Below are positions 23,556-36,517 of a DNA stretch of 64,000 nt, piece after piece; the stretch's first letter is position 1; each line of letters opens with the position of its first letter. The translations under genes were made by a program, and so were the position numbers. A model generated the notes under the pieces. The model did not search any database and was not told the DNA's origin. It saw only the letters and a list, made by a program, of their open reading frames with translations. Source of the DNA: Cymodocea nodosa (lineage: Eukaryota; Streptophyta; Magnoliopsida; Alismatales; Cymodoceaceae); NCBI GenBank assembly GCA_036874045.1, contig CM072345.1, positions 10,898,501-10,962,500 on the forward strand, in the 5' to 3' direction.

Positions 23556-26500
23556 CAAAAGCTACCAACAGCATGGCCCATACGATTTCTTCTTCTTCAT
23601 TATTTTTTCTGATTGGTTTTTTGAAAATTCTTCTTGAGCTTCGTGGCCGATGGATCGGTGACCACACAGAGAGGAATTCATACACATCAATTACTTTTTC
23701 TAGTTAATTTTCAACGTGCATACCCTGTTCGTCGGACGGAGGGGGGAGGTAAAGAGCAAGTTGCGTTGTTGCACCATGCCACGGTATCTTCGACGCGCAA
23801 TGCGTGTTTGAAACGTGAGGGACGTGGTGAAATGGGGGCGGCCGGCATCCGCAAAAGTCCGGTGGAAACATGTTCTTTCGTTCTTTTTTAGGGTCGTTCA
23901 ACCACGGGCAGATCCAAGTGCCATCCCTCTCCGCACTTGATTATTCCTTTTCCCTCCTAATTTGTCGTTTCCGCCCGTCATTTTAGATAATTATTTTCCC
24001 AATACGGTTTTATATACCCTGTAGTCTGTAGAATACACAGTGGATGCGGGTCCCATTTATTGGTGAGAAAAAGAAAATCGTCTAGTCAAGCCCCTCCGAT
24101 CGACTTACGTATGTTTATTTCCTGTTGCTTTCGGAAGCCGTAGCTTTTCAAATGTGATCGCCATCACGGCCCAGCCTCTAATAAAGGAGACATGTGCCCA
24201 CATTTTTGTAATTAGCAATGTATATGTGGGCTCTCCCTACCCTCTGGATTCCTTTAGTTAAAAATCGTTTCAACTACACATCATTATTTTTCTCAATCCA
24301 TACGTCGCATTTCGTAAATTTTATTTTTATCAAAATATTCTTTTTATTTGTAGAAAATTCATATACAGATTTCCCCCCCGGTAATTTGTAAACCCGCAGC
24401 AAGTAGATATAAATATTACAAATTTGACTAATTAATGTAAACGTAATGCACTAATTTTTAAGATAATGTATATTAATTGAATTGAAAGCTAGGAGAGACT
24501 ATAAATATGGAATCCACGCCATAGAATTTTATTGGACGCTAACGTCATTGAATATTCTTCGTTAATTAATTTAAAAGGCTAAAATTTAAATCTAAAATCA
24601 AACACTTGCAACTAGTAAAAAGATGGTTGTTTATTCCTTTGCGAGAGGCATCTTAAATGCCATAAAATTTCTCTTAAAATACTATAGGTGCAATGGCTTC
24701 GTGAGGAGGAGCAATCAAGGAATGCTACAGGGAGGATGGATTTATCTAATTAAGCTCATGTACAACGGTATTGCATATATCAGCATCAGGTTAATTAACG
24801 CTGCCGTTTCGGTCCAACGTATATGACAGTTAATTCGCAATACTTTGCTTGCCTCCTTCGTCCTTGACAAATTTCAAACTTCCCCTTTTAGAATTTTTAT
24901 TTCAATTAATACAATGAACAAGCGAGGACACAGGTCATAGCGTTATCGATCTTTCAACAAATTTCATTGATAAAACTAAATGCATGCATCAATCAACCTA
25001 CACGTAGACAACGCGTAGATCCTACACCATGAGATGGATTGGGATGATATTTTACTTGTAGATAAAAAAAGGAGAAAAAAAATTATCAACGGTCAACCCT
25101 ATTGCTTACCTTTGGAAGTAACGGCGCCGGTAATTACTTGGGACGAATTACTTCTTTATATATATATTTATGTATGTATTCTTCGTTTAAACAATTCTTT
25201 GAAAGTTAAACGAAGAATGCAAAGGCAACCGGCACTGCTTTAATGGATTCAAGTAATAAATACGATATTGTGCATTGGGTGATGGATGAGCTCACCACCT
25301 GTGGGGTAACCAAGCCTAAGTCTACGCAATTTAGATTGGAGGAGAAAAATATCGTATCTCTAAGCAATGATGAACATATATACCTTGGGTTCCAAGAAAA
25401 AATTTCGGTAGTGGACGTTATAACTAACTTTGGTGATAAAGACGATATCGATTTCAGCCGTTCGGTTGTACATTATTTTCGGTAATATCATTAGCATTCA
25501 TGTGCAATCTTTTTAATAATTGAAGAGGCATAGCGAGATGATCGGTCAGGCAGGTTCTATTCGTCAGATCAAATTAGGTCAATTTCATCTATTTGTACGG
25601 TTGGTTTTGGTTCGACCATATGTATACGGATACAATTTCCATCTACGAAAGGAATTTGGCTCCTTGCTGATTATAAATTAAAAATATTATAACAGTTCAT
25701 CGATTTAGCCATACTTGACTTTTACCGGCATTCCTGTCTCAACCAACGCAAAAAAACTACGCGTGAGGCAACCACTTGTGAAAACGATAAGAAATGTCGG
25801 ACGAGGGAGCCATACACGAAAAACATGCATGCGATGACGCATGTGATCACGAAGGCCTGCTTGTATCCGAGAGTCAAAGTCCTCAATTCCAGTCGAATAC
25901 AAAATTTTTTAGGTGAATGTTGTGACAAATTTTTTAAAATATATTCGAACTAAAAACCGGAGAAACGCAAGGAATGCATGCGATGATGAAGAGAAGCGAT
26001 CGAACCTCGAAGTGCATGCGGTCAAATTTCGGTGTGGAGGGAAGGCGGATCCTCAGGGGAGTACGACTCAAGCCTCAGGGAAACCAAACCATCGCTACTC
26101 GGAGACGCGTCCGGCGTGTCCGCGGGTATCCGGCAGAGAGCGGTTTACCCTGCGGAACCTGTCGGAGAACGGGAATCGAAGCGTCAAGATGAGTTTTCCT
26201 TTCGTGAAACGAATGACCCAACATAAGTTAACCAAAAAAGGCGTTCGGTCGATCCAGTGGCGACACATATAGACGCTTTCGTTAACGTAGTATAGAAATG
26301 AATCTGTACCTGTTCTTGTTGTGGCGAACAAACTGGTGACAGCCGTACATATATATACGCCAATTAATAATATCGATATGTATATGACAGTAACAATGCG
26401 GCAATGATCGATATATATTCATATTTGTTTTAAAAGAAACGATCGATATATTAATAGTTGACCGAACCAATCGATTGTTTAATATAAAGTACATTCAGAA

Positions 26501-29500
26501 GCCGAATAAGCCCCCTTTTTTTTTCTTCTTTTTTTAAAGAAAAAAAAAAAACAAATATAAAAATGTAATTAAACGGTCAAAGAAGAATTTTTGAGTTAGC
26601 ATTGCCTGTATGATCAAAGCTCATTAAAGAATCCAACCGACGGTGGTGGACGTCCACGATCGTTATTCCCTCACCCCCTGCTCGAGCATTCTCTGGAAAT
26701 CTCCATGGCGGTCAAGCCCACCACATCTGGTCCACGTACGGCACACCATTCCACAGCATTCGTCGTCGTCCCCCTCTGATATTGCTTGCCCCCCCTGTCA
26801 AAAAGAACGATCGTCATGTTCGCTTTCTACGATTGGGATTACAGAGAAACGTGTGTTGCATGAATGTACACGAAGCTGTTCTAAACCGCGGCGGCTGTAG
26901 GTTGGACTTCACGGGGAAACCACTGCTTGAGAGCGGAGATGGCGAAATCCAAATACTTAAATATCTGGCACAGAAAGTGACGACCTTGGGTACTCGTGAG
27001 CGGATGAATCCGGATTTTATGTGGAGAACGACAAGAAATATCGTAATATATATTGCCTGTTAAACGATCTCCCTCAGACACGGTGGCTGTTCGGTGATTC
27101 GAGACCGGACGTCTACTTGCTCCCTTACCACCCAATCCCCATCCGAAGCCACGGCCAATCCGTCGAAAGAAGGCCGATGGATTGATCGATATATGTTCAT
27201 CGCGCTCCGACGCATCACCATCCCCGATATCTCTTAATTCTCAAAAAAAATATAATAATAAAACGATCACGCTTAATTGTGACGTGAGATTTTTCAAATC
27301 GATGATTATTTAATTTTGGTAAGGTTTAACGGACGGACGAATCATCAGATTTGACGATGATTTTGGCCAAAATAATAATTGAATACGACCTACTAAAAGA
27401 TCGGCAACCTAAATCCATTCAATGTCACGAACACGCCCTATTTCATGCAAGATTAGCATCCGTGTTCCTATCACGGTAGCCAATTAGCTAGAATGATGCA
27501 TGAGTACCCGTAGCACGTCTAGTACAACCAAACTGGTGTGGTACAACCAAAACGAAGCCCTTCTGAGTGTACCCAATTGATTGGAATGCCTTCAAAGGCT
27601 GACAACCACACTATCTCCGATAATCTACACCGTACCTCGGCATTTATTCATACCCAGAATCTATGGCATTCTCAACGTTACTTACCAATAAATTTTCATT
27701 AATTGGGTTCTGAAATCCTTGATTCTTTATTATTTATTTAAACATATGAGCTGCAATATTTAAATATAAAAAGAAAATTTTAAAACTATTAAAGTGATAA
27801 TTGTTATTTCTTTACGAGAGTTCGTAGAATTTTAGCCGTGCATATCATGCATGAGTAGTGCATGTACCTGGGATAAGAAAATGAATTGTAGACCTATTCG
27901 AAAAAGCGTGACACATTTGTTATTAAAACAAAAAAAGAAATAACAACTACCCGGCACATTTCAATAATTGAAGTTTTGATATTTAACAGGGCACCTAATT
28001 ATACATTCCATCTACTTTTAAGCCGATAACTGATTCAATGAGTTCATTTGGTTCTATTTCTAGGCACCGACTGCTATAGAAAAACCTTAGAAGCTAGAGG
28101 TAACTTCAAAATTGATATATTCATACACTCAACTTGCAAAGCTCTGAACCTCTTCAAATATAAAATATGAGAAGCTCAATCCTGCCAATTTCTTGCCAAA
28201 ATCCGCGATTTTATTTTCTTTATTTCCCATAGTGTCCTTATTAACCCGAATAATTTTCAATCAATACTTATTTTCATTTCTGCAATTATATTTTTAACCA
28301 TGAAATCCTCAAGTCACACAAAAAAAGCTTCTTATAGTGCTTTAGAAAACATCCTTGTATCTCAATTTTACGATATTAATTTGAACTACATCTAAGCGTA
28401 AAACTTCCTTCCACTTATTTGCACCGTCCAATATATCTCATGCAAACCAAACTTCTGAAACCGACGAGAGGACGGGCAACATGTGTAACGAAACAAACCT
28501 AATGGTGTAAACGTAAATCCTTCGGATTTTCAAAGGCTTACATCAAGGCATCATGAATAAGCTAGGTATCAATACCTACTTTGTTATTTAAAATCTCATA
28601 TATTTGAAATTCTCATCATATTTTAATGTAAGCTTGATATACTTCTGTAAATTATATGTTTTAGTATTTAAATGAGTAACTAATGGATATAACCATCCGT
28701 AAGTACATGTATACATCCAAACCAAATAATAATATAAATCTATGTATACCACTTCTTATTTTTCAGAACACAACACCATTATTAACATTGGCTACATTAA
28801 AAACTAACAATAACGGTTAAAATCCACAGTGAGTAACAAAAATCTATCTTACCGATGAACCCTACTCAAATCAAATCTAAGGGAAAGAAGTGGTGATTTA
28901 ATAAGATGGAAAAGGAAGATAGTTAGGGTTTTAATAAAGTGAAAATGAAGAAGATTGTTGGAAAGATGGAACACTCAAGTGAATTACAAATTAACGACGT
29001 CAGTAAACAAATCCAAGTACACCTAACCCGATGACATTTTTATGAAAAAGATATCAATAGCATAGATGAACATGAAAATTCTCCATACTACAAAACGGAA
29101 AAACAGATTTTTCTATAGTTAATTTATTGCACCTATGCGGCGAGGCAACCCAAAAATAAGGCAATTTGGCACCCTGGTAACCATATCATGAATCTTTGTG
29201 AATCCCCAGCAAACAATACCAGTGTTCTCATGCAAACACGAGAAACCATCTGACATGTTAGCTCTTTCACTAGGCTCTGCATGTTCCCACAGTTTTGACG
29301 ATGACAAGAAAAATGAGGCAGAGAAAACTGATTTAAAATCACCGAAAATAAGTCACTTCCCAGCATAGAGCTAGTCGTGTGCAACGAGTTAACAAATTTC
29401 ATCCTGGTAAAAATCTACTAGAATTCAGTCAAACAATAATGGCGTCTACTAGTAACATAAACCTGCAGTTCACAAGTGCAACAACCATAAGCTCCATTTA

Positions 29501-29503
29501 GTT
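23556..29503. other. Gene-free spacer between the MATE and SR genes
   Basis: 23556-23900 is the 3' flank of the MATE gene. The rest is AT-rich with GC-richer patches at 25960-26260 and 26640-27180. Several ORFs of 60-120 codons exist (for example 25243-25485 and 25913-26272, both +), but none shows a motif, intron structure or coding bias I would trust. 27200-29100 holds nothing recognisable. 29100-29503 is the likely 3' flank of the SR gene. Confidence 0.5.
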
Positions 29504-31984
29504 CTAATCCCTACACCGTTCCTTTCTTGGTGAGCGACTGTATCATCAAGGAGTAGAAATTTGATAACGTTATTGAATATAGAAGATATAAGGAAATAAA
29601 ATAGAAATTTAGAATGTTCTCACCTTCTGTAGAGCTCATAAGCAGGGCTCTCAGATTTTCCGTAGTTGGGACTAGCCCTTCTTTGATCTCTCCTAGCATA
29701 GGGACTGGGACCACGACCATAATCAGGGCTAGCCCTTTCTACACCTCTAACATAAGGACTTGGAGATCGTCCCCTATCGCGACTTCCCTCAGGGGATCTA
29801 TCACGACCCCTCCTAACAGGACTATATCCGTTTCTTCTTTCATCATCATCACGAATTGCATATTCCACAGATATAACACGGTCCATCAATTTACTACATT
29901 TCAGGACATTTGGAAATAAAAAAAAATTACAGCAGCTCAGAACAAAAGGACAACAATAATTAGAGATGAAATGTAATTTTGATACTGGGAATGATGAAAG
30001 GAAAAAAATAATTAAGTAAGAAGTGACAGCTTCGGAAACATGGAGATTTCCCAGGAATCAGGAAAGAAGCATAATCACCAAAAAATGAAAATAAGGTAGA
30101 AGAACAACTTATTGAAACAACAAAAAATCAGAAAATATAAAAACGTTATTATGATATATTTTAAAAATCTACCAAGGAAAATTTGTAGATTGTAGTTAAC
30201 TTTCATTGCTACCAAGATTAAATGTTCAAATTTAAATCTCCATTATTTTTGAGTGGTGGCAAGTGAAGATACAGATAGGATTCTTTTTATTTTCCAAAGA
30301 AGCATGAATGAGAGTGCTGCAAACCTCATGTTGGTAGCATCAAGGGCTTTGGTGGCATCCTCTTGTAAATCAAACTGGATGAAAGCGAAGTTTCTTCTAA
30401 TTCTTATATTGGATATTTTTCCATATGGATCAAAATGCCTTTCCAGGTCCCTGATCCTGGTATTTATAGGATCAAAGTTTATTACAAACAAGGTTTTTGT
30501 AGGTCTCCGATCAGCTGCTGATCTTGATCTGCCAGGCCGCCTACCACGTTCTTGCTGCAAAAGATATTGAAAAAATAACATTGCCAGATAAATAAATAAA
30601 GGTTTTGCAATTGGATGTGTAATCCTAAAAATTTGAATACCTTGGTCCATTCAACCCGCAGCCTACGTCCCTGCCTCCCAAATTCATACCTATCAAGCCC
30701 TCGAATTGCATCCTCAGCATCCCGCTCATCATCCATGTAGATGAAGGCAAATCCTATACACCAAGTGTAAGAATTAAAAGTGATGTTTTCCCCAATGTAA
30801 ATCTTAGCCAATAAATCCCCTAAGGATATCCAACTCGAGTTTGTAATGATGGCTCCTAGGCAACAAGACCAAAACATCCATCTCAAACCTAGAAGCTAAC
30901 CAGAAAAATCAGGAACAGACCTTTATTTGGAACTAAATGATGTCAGGGAACAACAATCCAAAATTAGTGTCCATGGTAGGCCATCAAATGGTGAGTACGT
31001 TCTCCATCTATTCTCCTGTCTCGTGGCAAGATCAGCATGGGAAACGTGTCCCAATTTGAAGACTGGATGAAGAAGGTAGAAAATGAAGGGCAATGGTCTC
31101 GTGAATCTATTTGATGAGTCAGATGCAACTGAAAATCCTGGATTAGAACAGCTCTTCTGAAAACACAAGAAGATGATCCTCTGGAAGACAGAAAAACTAA
31201 TGCAGAGTCCAGCAACCAGGAAGAGCATGGATGCTCCAAAGACATTCCTGCGCCAAAGAAATTGCTGAGTATGGAGGTTACCCTTCAAAAAACAAACTCT
31301 TTCAGAAACTTATCCCGATCCATAATCCCCTTTGGAACAGCCCAAGAGAACACTTATGTTGTTGTAGTTTGTTGAATATGACTCATCAAAGAGATGAAGC
31401 AGCATATCAATTAAATTCCATCACCATTGGAATGCACGGCTTCACCAGTAGGACTTGCTTGCAACAGATTGTAGGAGACGATTGATAATTCCTACTTGTC
31501 ACTGTCCTTATCTCTGTTTTTATAAATCTTTAGTGCTCTTCACCCAGCGTAGAACTCAGACAACAAATGAGAAAATCACATCGTAGAGTTTCTACAACTA
31601 GTAATGATTGTACGGTTCATAAATATTGCTCAACATTAAACTTTAATATTCTAAAATGCCCCCAGTCTCAATTTTTTGATATGTAATGATTACTTAGTCA
31701 CCTAATTTATTTTAAGTTAAGGATTTGATGTTACATCTAGATCAATAATGACACTGGAATCTAGGCTAAATATCGAAGAATTATTTATTTGGAAAATAAG
31801 ACAGTTAAATCAGCGATTTTCTTTGGTATAAATAATATCCTATTAATGTAACATAATGGACAAAAAGGGAGAAATCACCTGACTTCATATCTACCCTATC
31901 CACTTTTCCATACTTGCAAAAAAGCCTCTCCAGGTCTGACTGCCGTGCATCATATTCAAAGTTGCCACAGAAAATTGGCCTCAT
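29504..31984 (-). CDS. Serine/arginine-rich splicing factor, RS subfamily (RS31/RS40/RS41)
   Basis: Five coding exons on the minus strand, 31984-31879, 30753-30641, 30554-30325, 29893-29624 and 29537-29504, encode 250 residues; every junction keeps frame with GT-AG borders. RRM1 (residues 1-73) starts with [20 protein letters not shown] and has SGFAFIYM as its RNP1. RRM2 (about 95-165) has TLFVINFD as RNP2 and RRNFAFIQF as RNP1. The tail from about 175 is rich in RS, SP and YGR motifs ([20 protein letters not shown]) and ends in [11 protein letters not shown]. Two RRMs without the SWQDLKD motif of the SF2/ASF type, plus this tail, define the plant-specific RS subfamily. These nuclear proteins bind exonic enhancers and recruit spliceosome parts. 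The tail is shorter than in Arabidopsis RS40/RS41. Intron 1 within the coding region is 1125 bases, far longer than the second. Confidence 0.93.
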
Positions 31985-33110
31985 GATGGCAAAACTGCAA
32001 TTGAAAACGCATGAATCTTGAGAAATTTAAAAATAAAGAGTTTTGATGCAGATTACAAAAGATCTAACAGTTGCATCACATGGCAGAAATGTTGATGGTC
32101 ATATTTCGTAAAAAAGTCCGGGAATTGATTTTCTCAGCAAAATAAGAATCATAAAATACTCAAAAAAGAACAAATCCATCGGTATGATTCTGAAGTATAG
32201 TCCTAAAAAATGATCCGACATCATAAACCATTTCTACAAAGTAAAATGGAGAACATCCATCGTTACAAAGTTATTGTATTCAATTCAAGATACATGCGCT
32301 GGTTTATACAATAAAAGGGAAGGTATCACAAGGCATTCTTAATAATAAAAAATTTACGGGAAAATCTTAATTTGTTGATTTAGGGTTTAAGGTTTAGTGA
32401 AAATTTTAATTTAGCGAAAGGGCTGTTGAGAGCACATGGACTAAATAAAAAAATGCACAGAAAACTCGAGGTACTAAAGTTACAAGATGCGTGGTGAATT
32501 GGAGGGGAAAATAGGATCGATCAAAAGAAATAAAAGCCCTTTCCAGCAAAGGGCCTCTGAAAGTTAGAGAACAGGCATTCCTAGAGAATAAGCATGCCAC
32601 TTATACCAACAATGTAAGGAAAAATGTAACAAGAATAACTAGAGACAACAAGTTCATATCCTTGTCATAAACATTACACAATTGGGAACTGCATGAGGAT
32701 TTCATATTTTTACTATGAAAATGCAAATCATGCTGAAATTCGGGACAAATAGATGATATTAAAAAAAAAATACTTTTGAGTATAACAAAAACGGAGAATC
32801 GAGAAGTAACGAAACTTACAGATCATTAAATAAAAGAGGGATACACAATGACCGACAAATCTCCAAAGGAGCGGACTTGCTAGAGCAACAGGCCGTGAAA
32901 AAAAAGGAATCGCCGAACGGACCGGGATCAACGAAGGAAAAAGGAGGACAACGACAGTATTCTACAGATCTGACGAGAACGAGTGGATGTTTCGAAGACG
33001 AGCTCTCACCTTCTTGCACAAACAGCAAGATCTGCACGACTACGGCGCCCGGAGGAGAAGCAAAATTTGAAAAACCTAGATCTCGCTCACGCACCGCATG
33101 GATGGATTAA
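31985..33110 (-). promoter_or_regulatory. 5' UTR exon and leader intron of the SR gene
   Basis: An acceptor (TTGCAG on the minus strand) lies about ten bases before the ATG, at roughly 31994. A GC-richer leader ends at a good donor, GATCT|GTAAGT, near 32818. A second possible donor, AAGAAG|GTGAGA, lies near 33009. I infer a leader exon within about 32820-33110 and a leader intron of about 0.8 kb, as is usual for plant SR genes. Transcript ends are not seen. Confidence 0.6.
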
Positions 33111-34152
33111 TAGTTTAATAAATAATAATACGGTGAGGGTTTCCGAGTACCTCCCCTCCCTGGGAAGAGACGCCGGCCTTTTTTTTTTTTAAGATAAAAG
33201 GCAATATATATATATATATATATTTACCTATACCCATTAATTACGAACCAGTCAGCGACGCTTAAGTTGCAAGAGTTTGCTCTTGTAACCGGATTTACTT
33301 GTTTATGTAAAACGTATGAGAGGTAATGTTTAAAATAAAGAGTATCAGATAAAATGTCTGCTTTTTTTTTTATATTGCATTGAAAGAGCTATATTAAAGG
33401 GTAAAGCTTTCTGACTACGTATCTAACATCACATATATAAGAGAATAGTTTACAAAAGAAAATAAGCAGCAGTATAAATTAAAAATAAGAAACGAAGTTT
33501 AACAATCCACCTCCTAAGCATGAATGTATCAAGGTCAACAAAATTATTATTGACTTGGACGTGCATTTCAAATAGATTGAACTTTTTTTGAGCTTATCAA
33601 GTCTACTTTATTTACTGAGTTTTTTTTTAGCAAAATGCGAAAGAGCATATAAAAAAATATTCTCAGAACAATTATAAAAAAGATAGGATTTCGATAAAAC
33701 CATATATACTATAAGATAACCAATAAAAAAGAACACCAAGAAGGGTTGAATAATTTGAAAGAAAGTAAAAAAAAAATATTTTTAAAGATAATCGAAAGAA
33801 AGTCTTCATGATTAAGGGTAGTTTTGTCTTTTAAGAAAAATATAGAGAACCATAATGATCAACAAACAAATAAGGAGGGATTTGTACATAGATGATGTGA
33901 AAGAAAACGAACGAAAAGGAAATTGGGGAAATAACTGACTCTCACGTCGTATATTTGTGTAGGGGAGAAAATGGAAAATCAATTTTCATCATCTCTCTCA
34001 ATTATAAGTTACCTAAAATTTATTTTATCTATTTTTTCCCTCTAAAACAACGAGAAACGGTCATCCTTCTCTTATATGACACTTCCCGACTTATCTATTC
34101 TCCTCTCGGTTGATACTTCACAGCTCGCCCACGACACTTCAATTCTACAATG

Positions 34153-34270
34153 ATTCACCATCATCAGTTCTACTGCTTGCTCATCTGTCGATTCTACATG
34201 TTGCTCGCTTGTCAGATCTACATATTGTTTGCCTATCAAGTTCATGCATTGCTCTTTCACCAATCTCACT
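34153..34270. repeat. 24-bp minisatellite, about four imperfect copies
   Basis: Units start at 34177, 34201, 34225 and 34249 (partial), each beginning TTGCTC or TTGTTT, with a diverged unit before 34177. On the minus strand the period is eight codons and reads as imperfect octapeptides such as EQHVESTD and KQYVDLTS. Confidence 0.75.
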
Positions 34271-36196
34271 ATAAGGTATTAATTTCACTACTTGTGCCAT
34301 GATTCTGTGCGCCAATCTTCCTATTCACTGTAAGGCCCATTTTAGATCCATAAAGAATGATATTGTAAGGCTTATTCATGCATGATCGTCTAGTCGCCTT
34401 TTGCTTTCTCATTCTTCATCATTTACGTCCCACAATCATCTTTTGCCTTCCATCCTCCTTTGGTCGTCGTGTGTACACCATTGTCCAACAGCCAAACACC
34501 CCTAGTTTTTGATTCGTCCGTTCTTCACTCTAGGTAAGTCGTCCTCATCTTCACCCTGGTTTTTCCAATGTTTCTTCGCCTACAAATCAATAGACATATC
34601 AGTAGACATCTGCGTAAGATTGCATAATTTCGGTGGTGATGTACTTTAATTTGACTATTGTCGAACGTCTAGTCTCTTTGTATTAAGATTCTTATTGAAG
34701 TTTAGATTCTTTTTCATTTAATTTAGAATTCTTATTATGTCCTTTAAAATATATAACTTTTTCCTACTGATGTCATTTATCTTTGATATCCTAATAAGGT
34801 ATTTCAAAATGAAAATTATTACAGGAACAAAAATATATGAGACAAAATATTACCTTACCCAAATTGGCTAGGCAACCAGGATATGCAGATTAAGAGCAAT
34901 TTACTATACTCTGATTAAGTGACAGTTATTTATACCAAAAGTTTGATATAAAATGTACCCGATTAACCATCATGTTGCAACACTCATAAGAATCCACTGA
35001 TGTTTTGAACGATATGAGCAGGTGCATTATTTCTTTCAAATATTGATTATAATTCACTATTGTGAGATAATACAGTTTTGTGGGTAGATTAAATAGGGGA
35101 GCTTGTTTATTTTAAGTGGGTTTACATTAAGTAGCTAGAAGAGAGTACCTATGGTGTAGATTTTAGAATTTCCTTCCTGTTTTAATTCCCTATTTAATTT
35201 AATTATGAAGCTTAAGTTTGAATTGGTTTATTGCAGTGTTTCTTAGATTACGTGTAGAATCTAGAGTTCAAATTAGGCATACTAATCTGAGTGTGGTGCC
35301 GTTAAGATTATCAGTAGGTGTTATGAAGGTTGCAGTGTGTAAATAGAATTCAGTCAAGCATTTACTATCTCAACTTTCTGCTTGGGTTTCACTGTTTATG
35401 GAGTTAATCACTCTAGTTTTAATTGTATTTGTGGTAGTTCTTGATTGTTGATCAAATTTAGACGATGATGGATTAAAATCACGAATTTCTAAGTAGATTT
35501 AAGATGGGTTTAGAAAGATTTTGTATGGTAGATTTTGAGTGCTGAATAGTAGATGTTCGGATTTTTGGATTATGTTATATTTTGAGTTTGAATATTCACA
35601 ATCCCATATTTATTATTAGTAAAAACAAAGTTATGGATTGTTGAAGTCAAAAGGGTATTACAGGTTTTGCGGTAGACGTGATTTTATGTCTTTCCTGTTT
35701 CGTGATTTTCTACTGCTAAGACAATATTTAAATCTGGATTTGAATATTGTTCCTAAATAGAGAACCTTCTGAGTTTTTTATTAATATCAAGTTTGTGGAA
35801 TTTGCTGATACAAATTGAAAGTTATGAATTTTTGAATGCACAAGGTGAATGCAGTTATAGGGAAATAATATTTTCTACACTTTGATTTTTTGAAAATTTT
35901 CGATCACTAATTCACACATTTGATCAGAATTTTCATAATTCTCTTATTTAGCATTCTTCCTAATCTTTCCAATGGTACTTTGGGTCTAATTTCTGGAGCT
36001 GTGGATTTCGCATGGTATATAAATTTTCAATTTTGGATGAAGTTATTGCTTGAAATTTGAAACGTATCTGCATCATTTTTAATTATGGAATTTCCTAGAT
36101 TGTCTTCCAATCTTGAAACTGATTATTATTAATTTACAATATTAGTACTCATCTGAGAGAATTCAATTAAATATTTATTTCTGTGAAATATTTGTT

Positions 36197-36517
36197 ATAA
36201 TTTTGTGAAATGTCTGTGCCTTTAATTTAGGAAGATTAATTAAGTCATAGTATGATAATTAAACGAAAAATACTAATTAACTACATCTATTGTTTAACTA
36301 CTAATTAAGATTTACTACTTAAGTTTTAGATTTTAATTACATCCATCATTTCGTTTATAATTTTGTGAAATGTTTGTGCCTTTAATTTAGGAAGATTAAT
36401 TAAGTCATAGTATAATAATTAAATGAAAAATACTAATTAACTACATCCATCGTTTAACTACTAATTAAGATTTACCACTTAAGTTTTAGATTTTAATTAC
36501 ATCCATCTTTTCATTTA
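36197..36517. repeat. Tandem duplication, two 160-bp copies
   Basis: The stretch containing TTTTGTGAAATGTCTGTGCC at 36201 recurs at 36361 with TTTTGTGAAATGTTTGTGCC, and the following ~150 bases match with only a few substitutions (for example GTATGATAATTAAACG against GTATAATAATTAAATG). The offset is exactly 160 with no gaps seen. Confidence 0.92.

Noticed and set aside
25243..25485. 80-codon + ORF with a protein-like start
   Set aside because: No family recognised, no splice or promoter signals, and it lies in AT-rich DNA with many chance frames.
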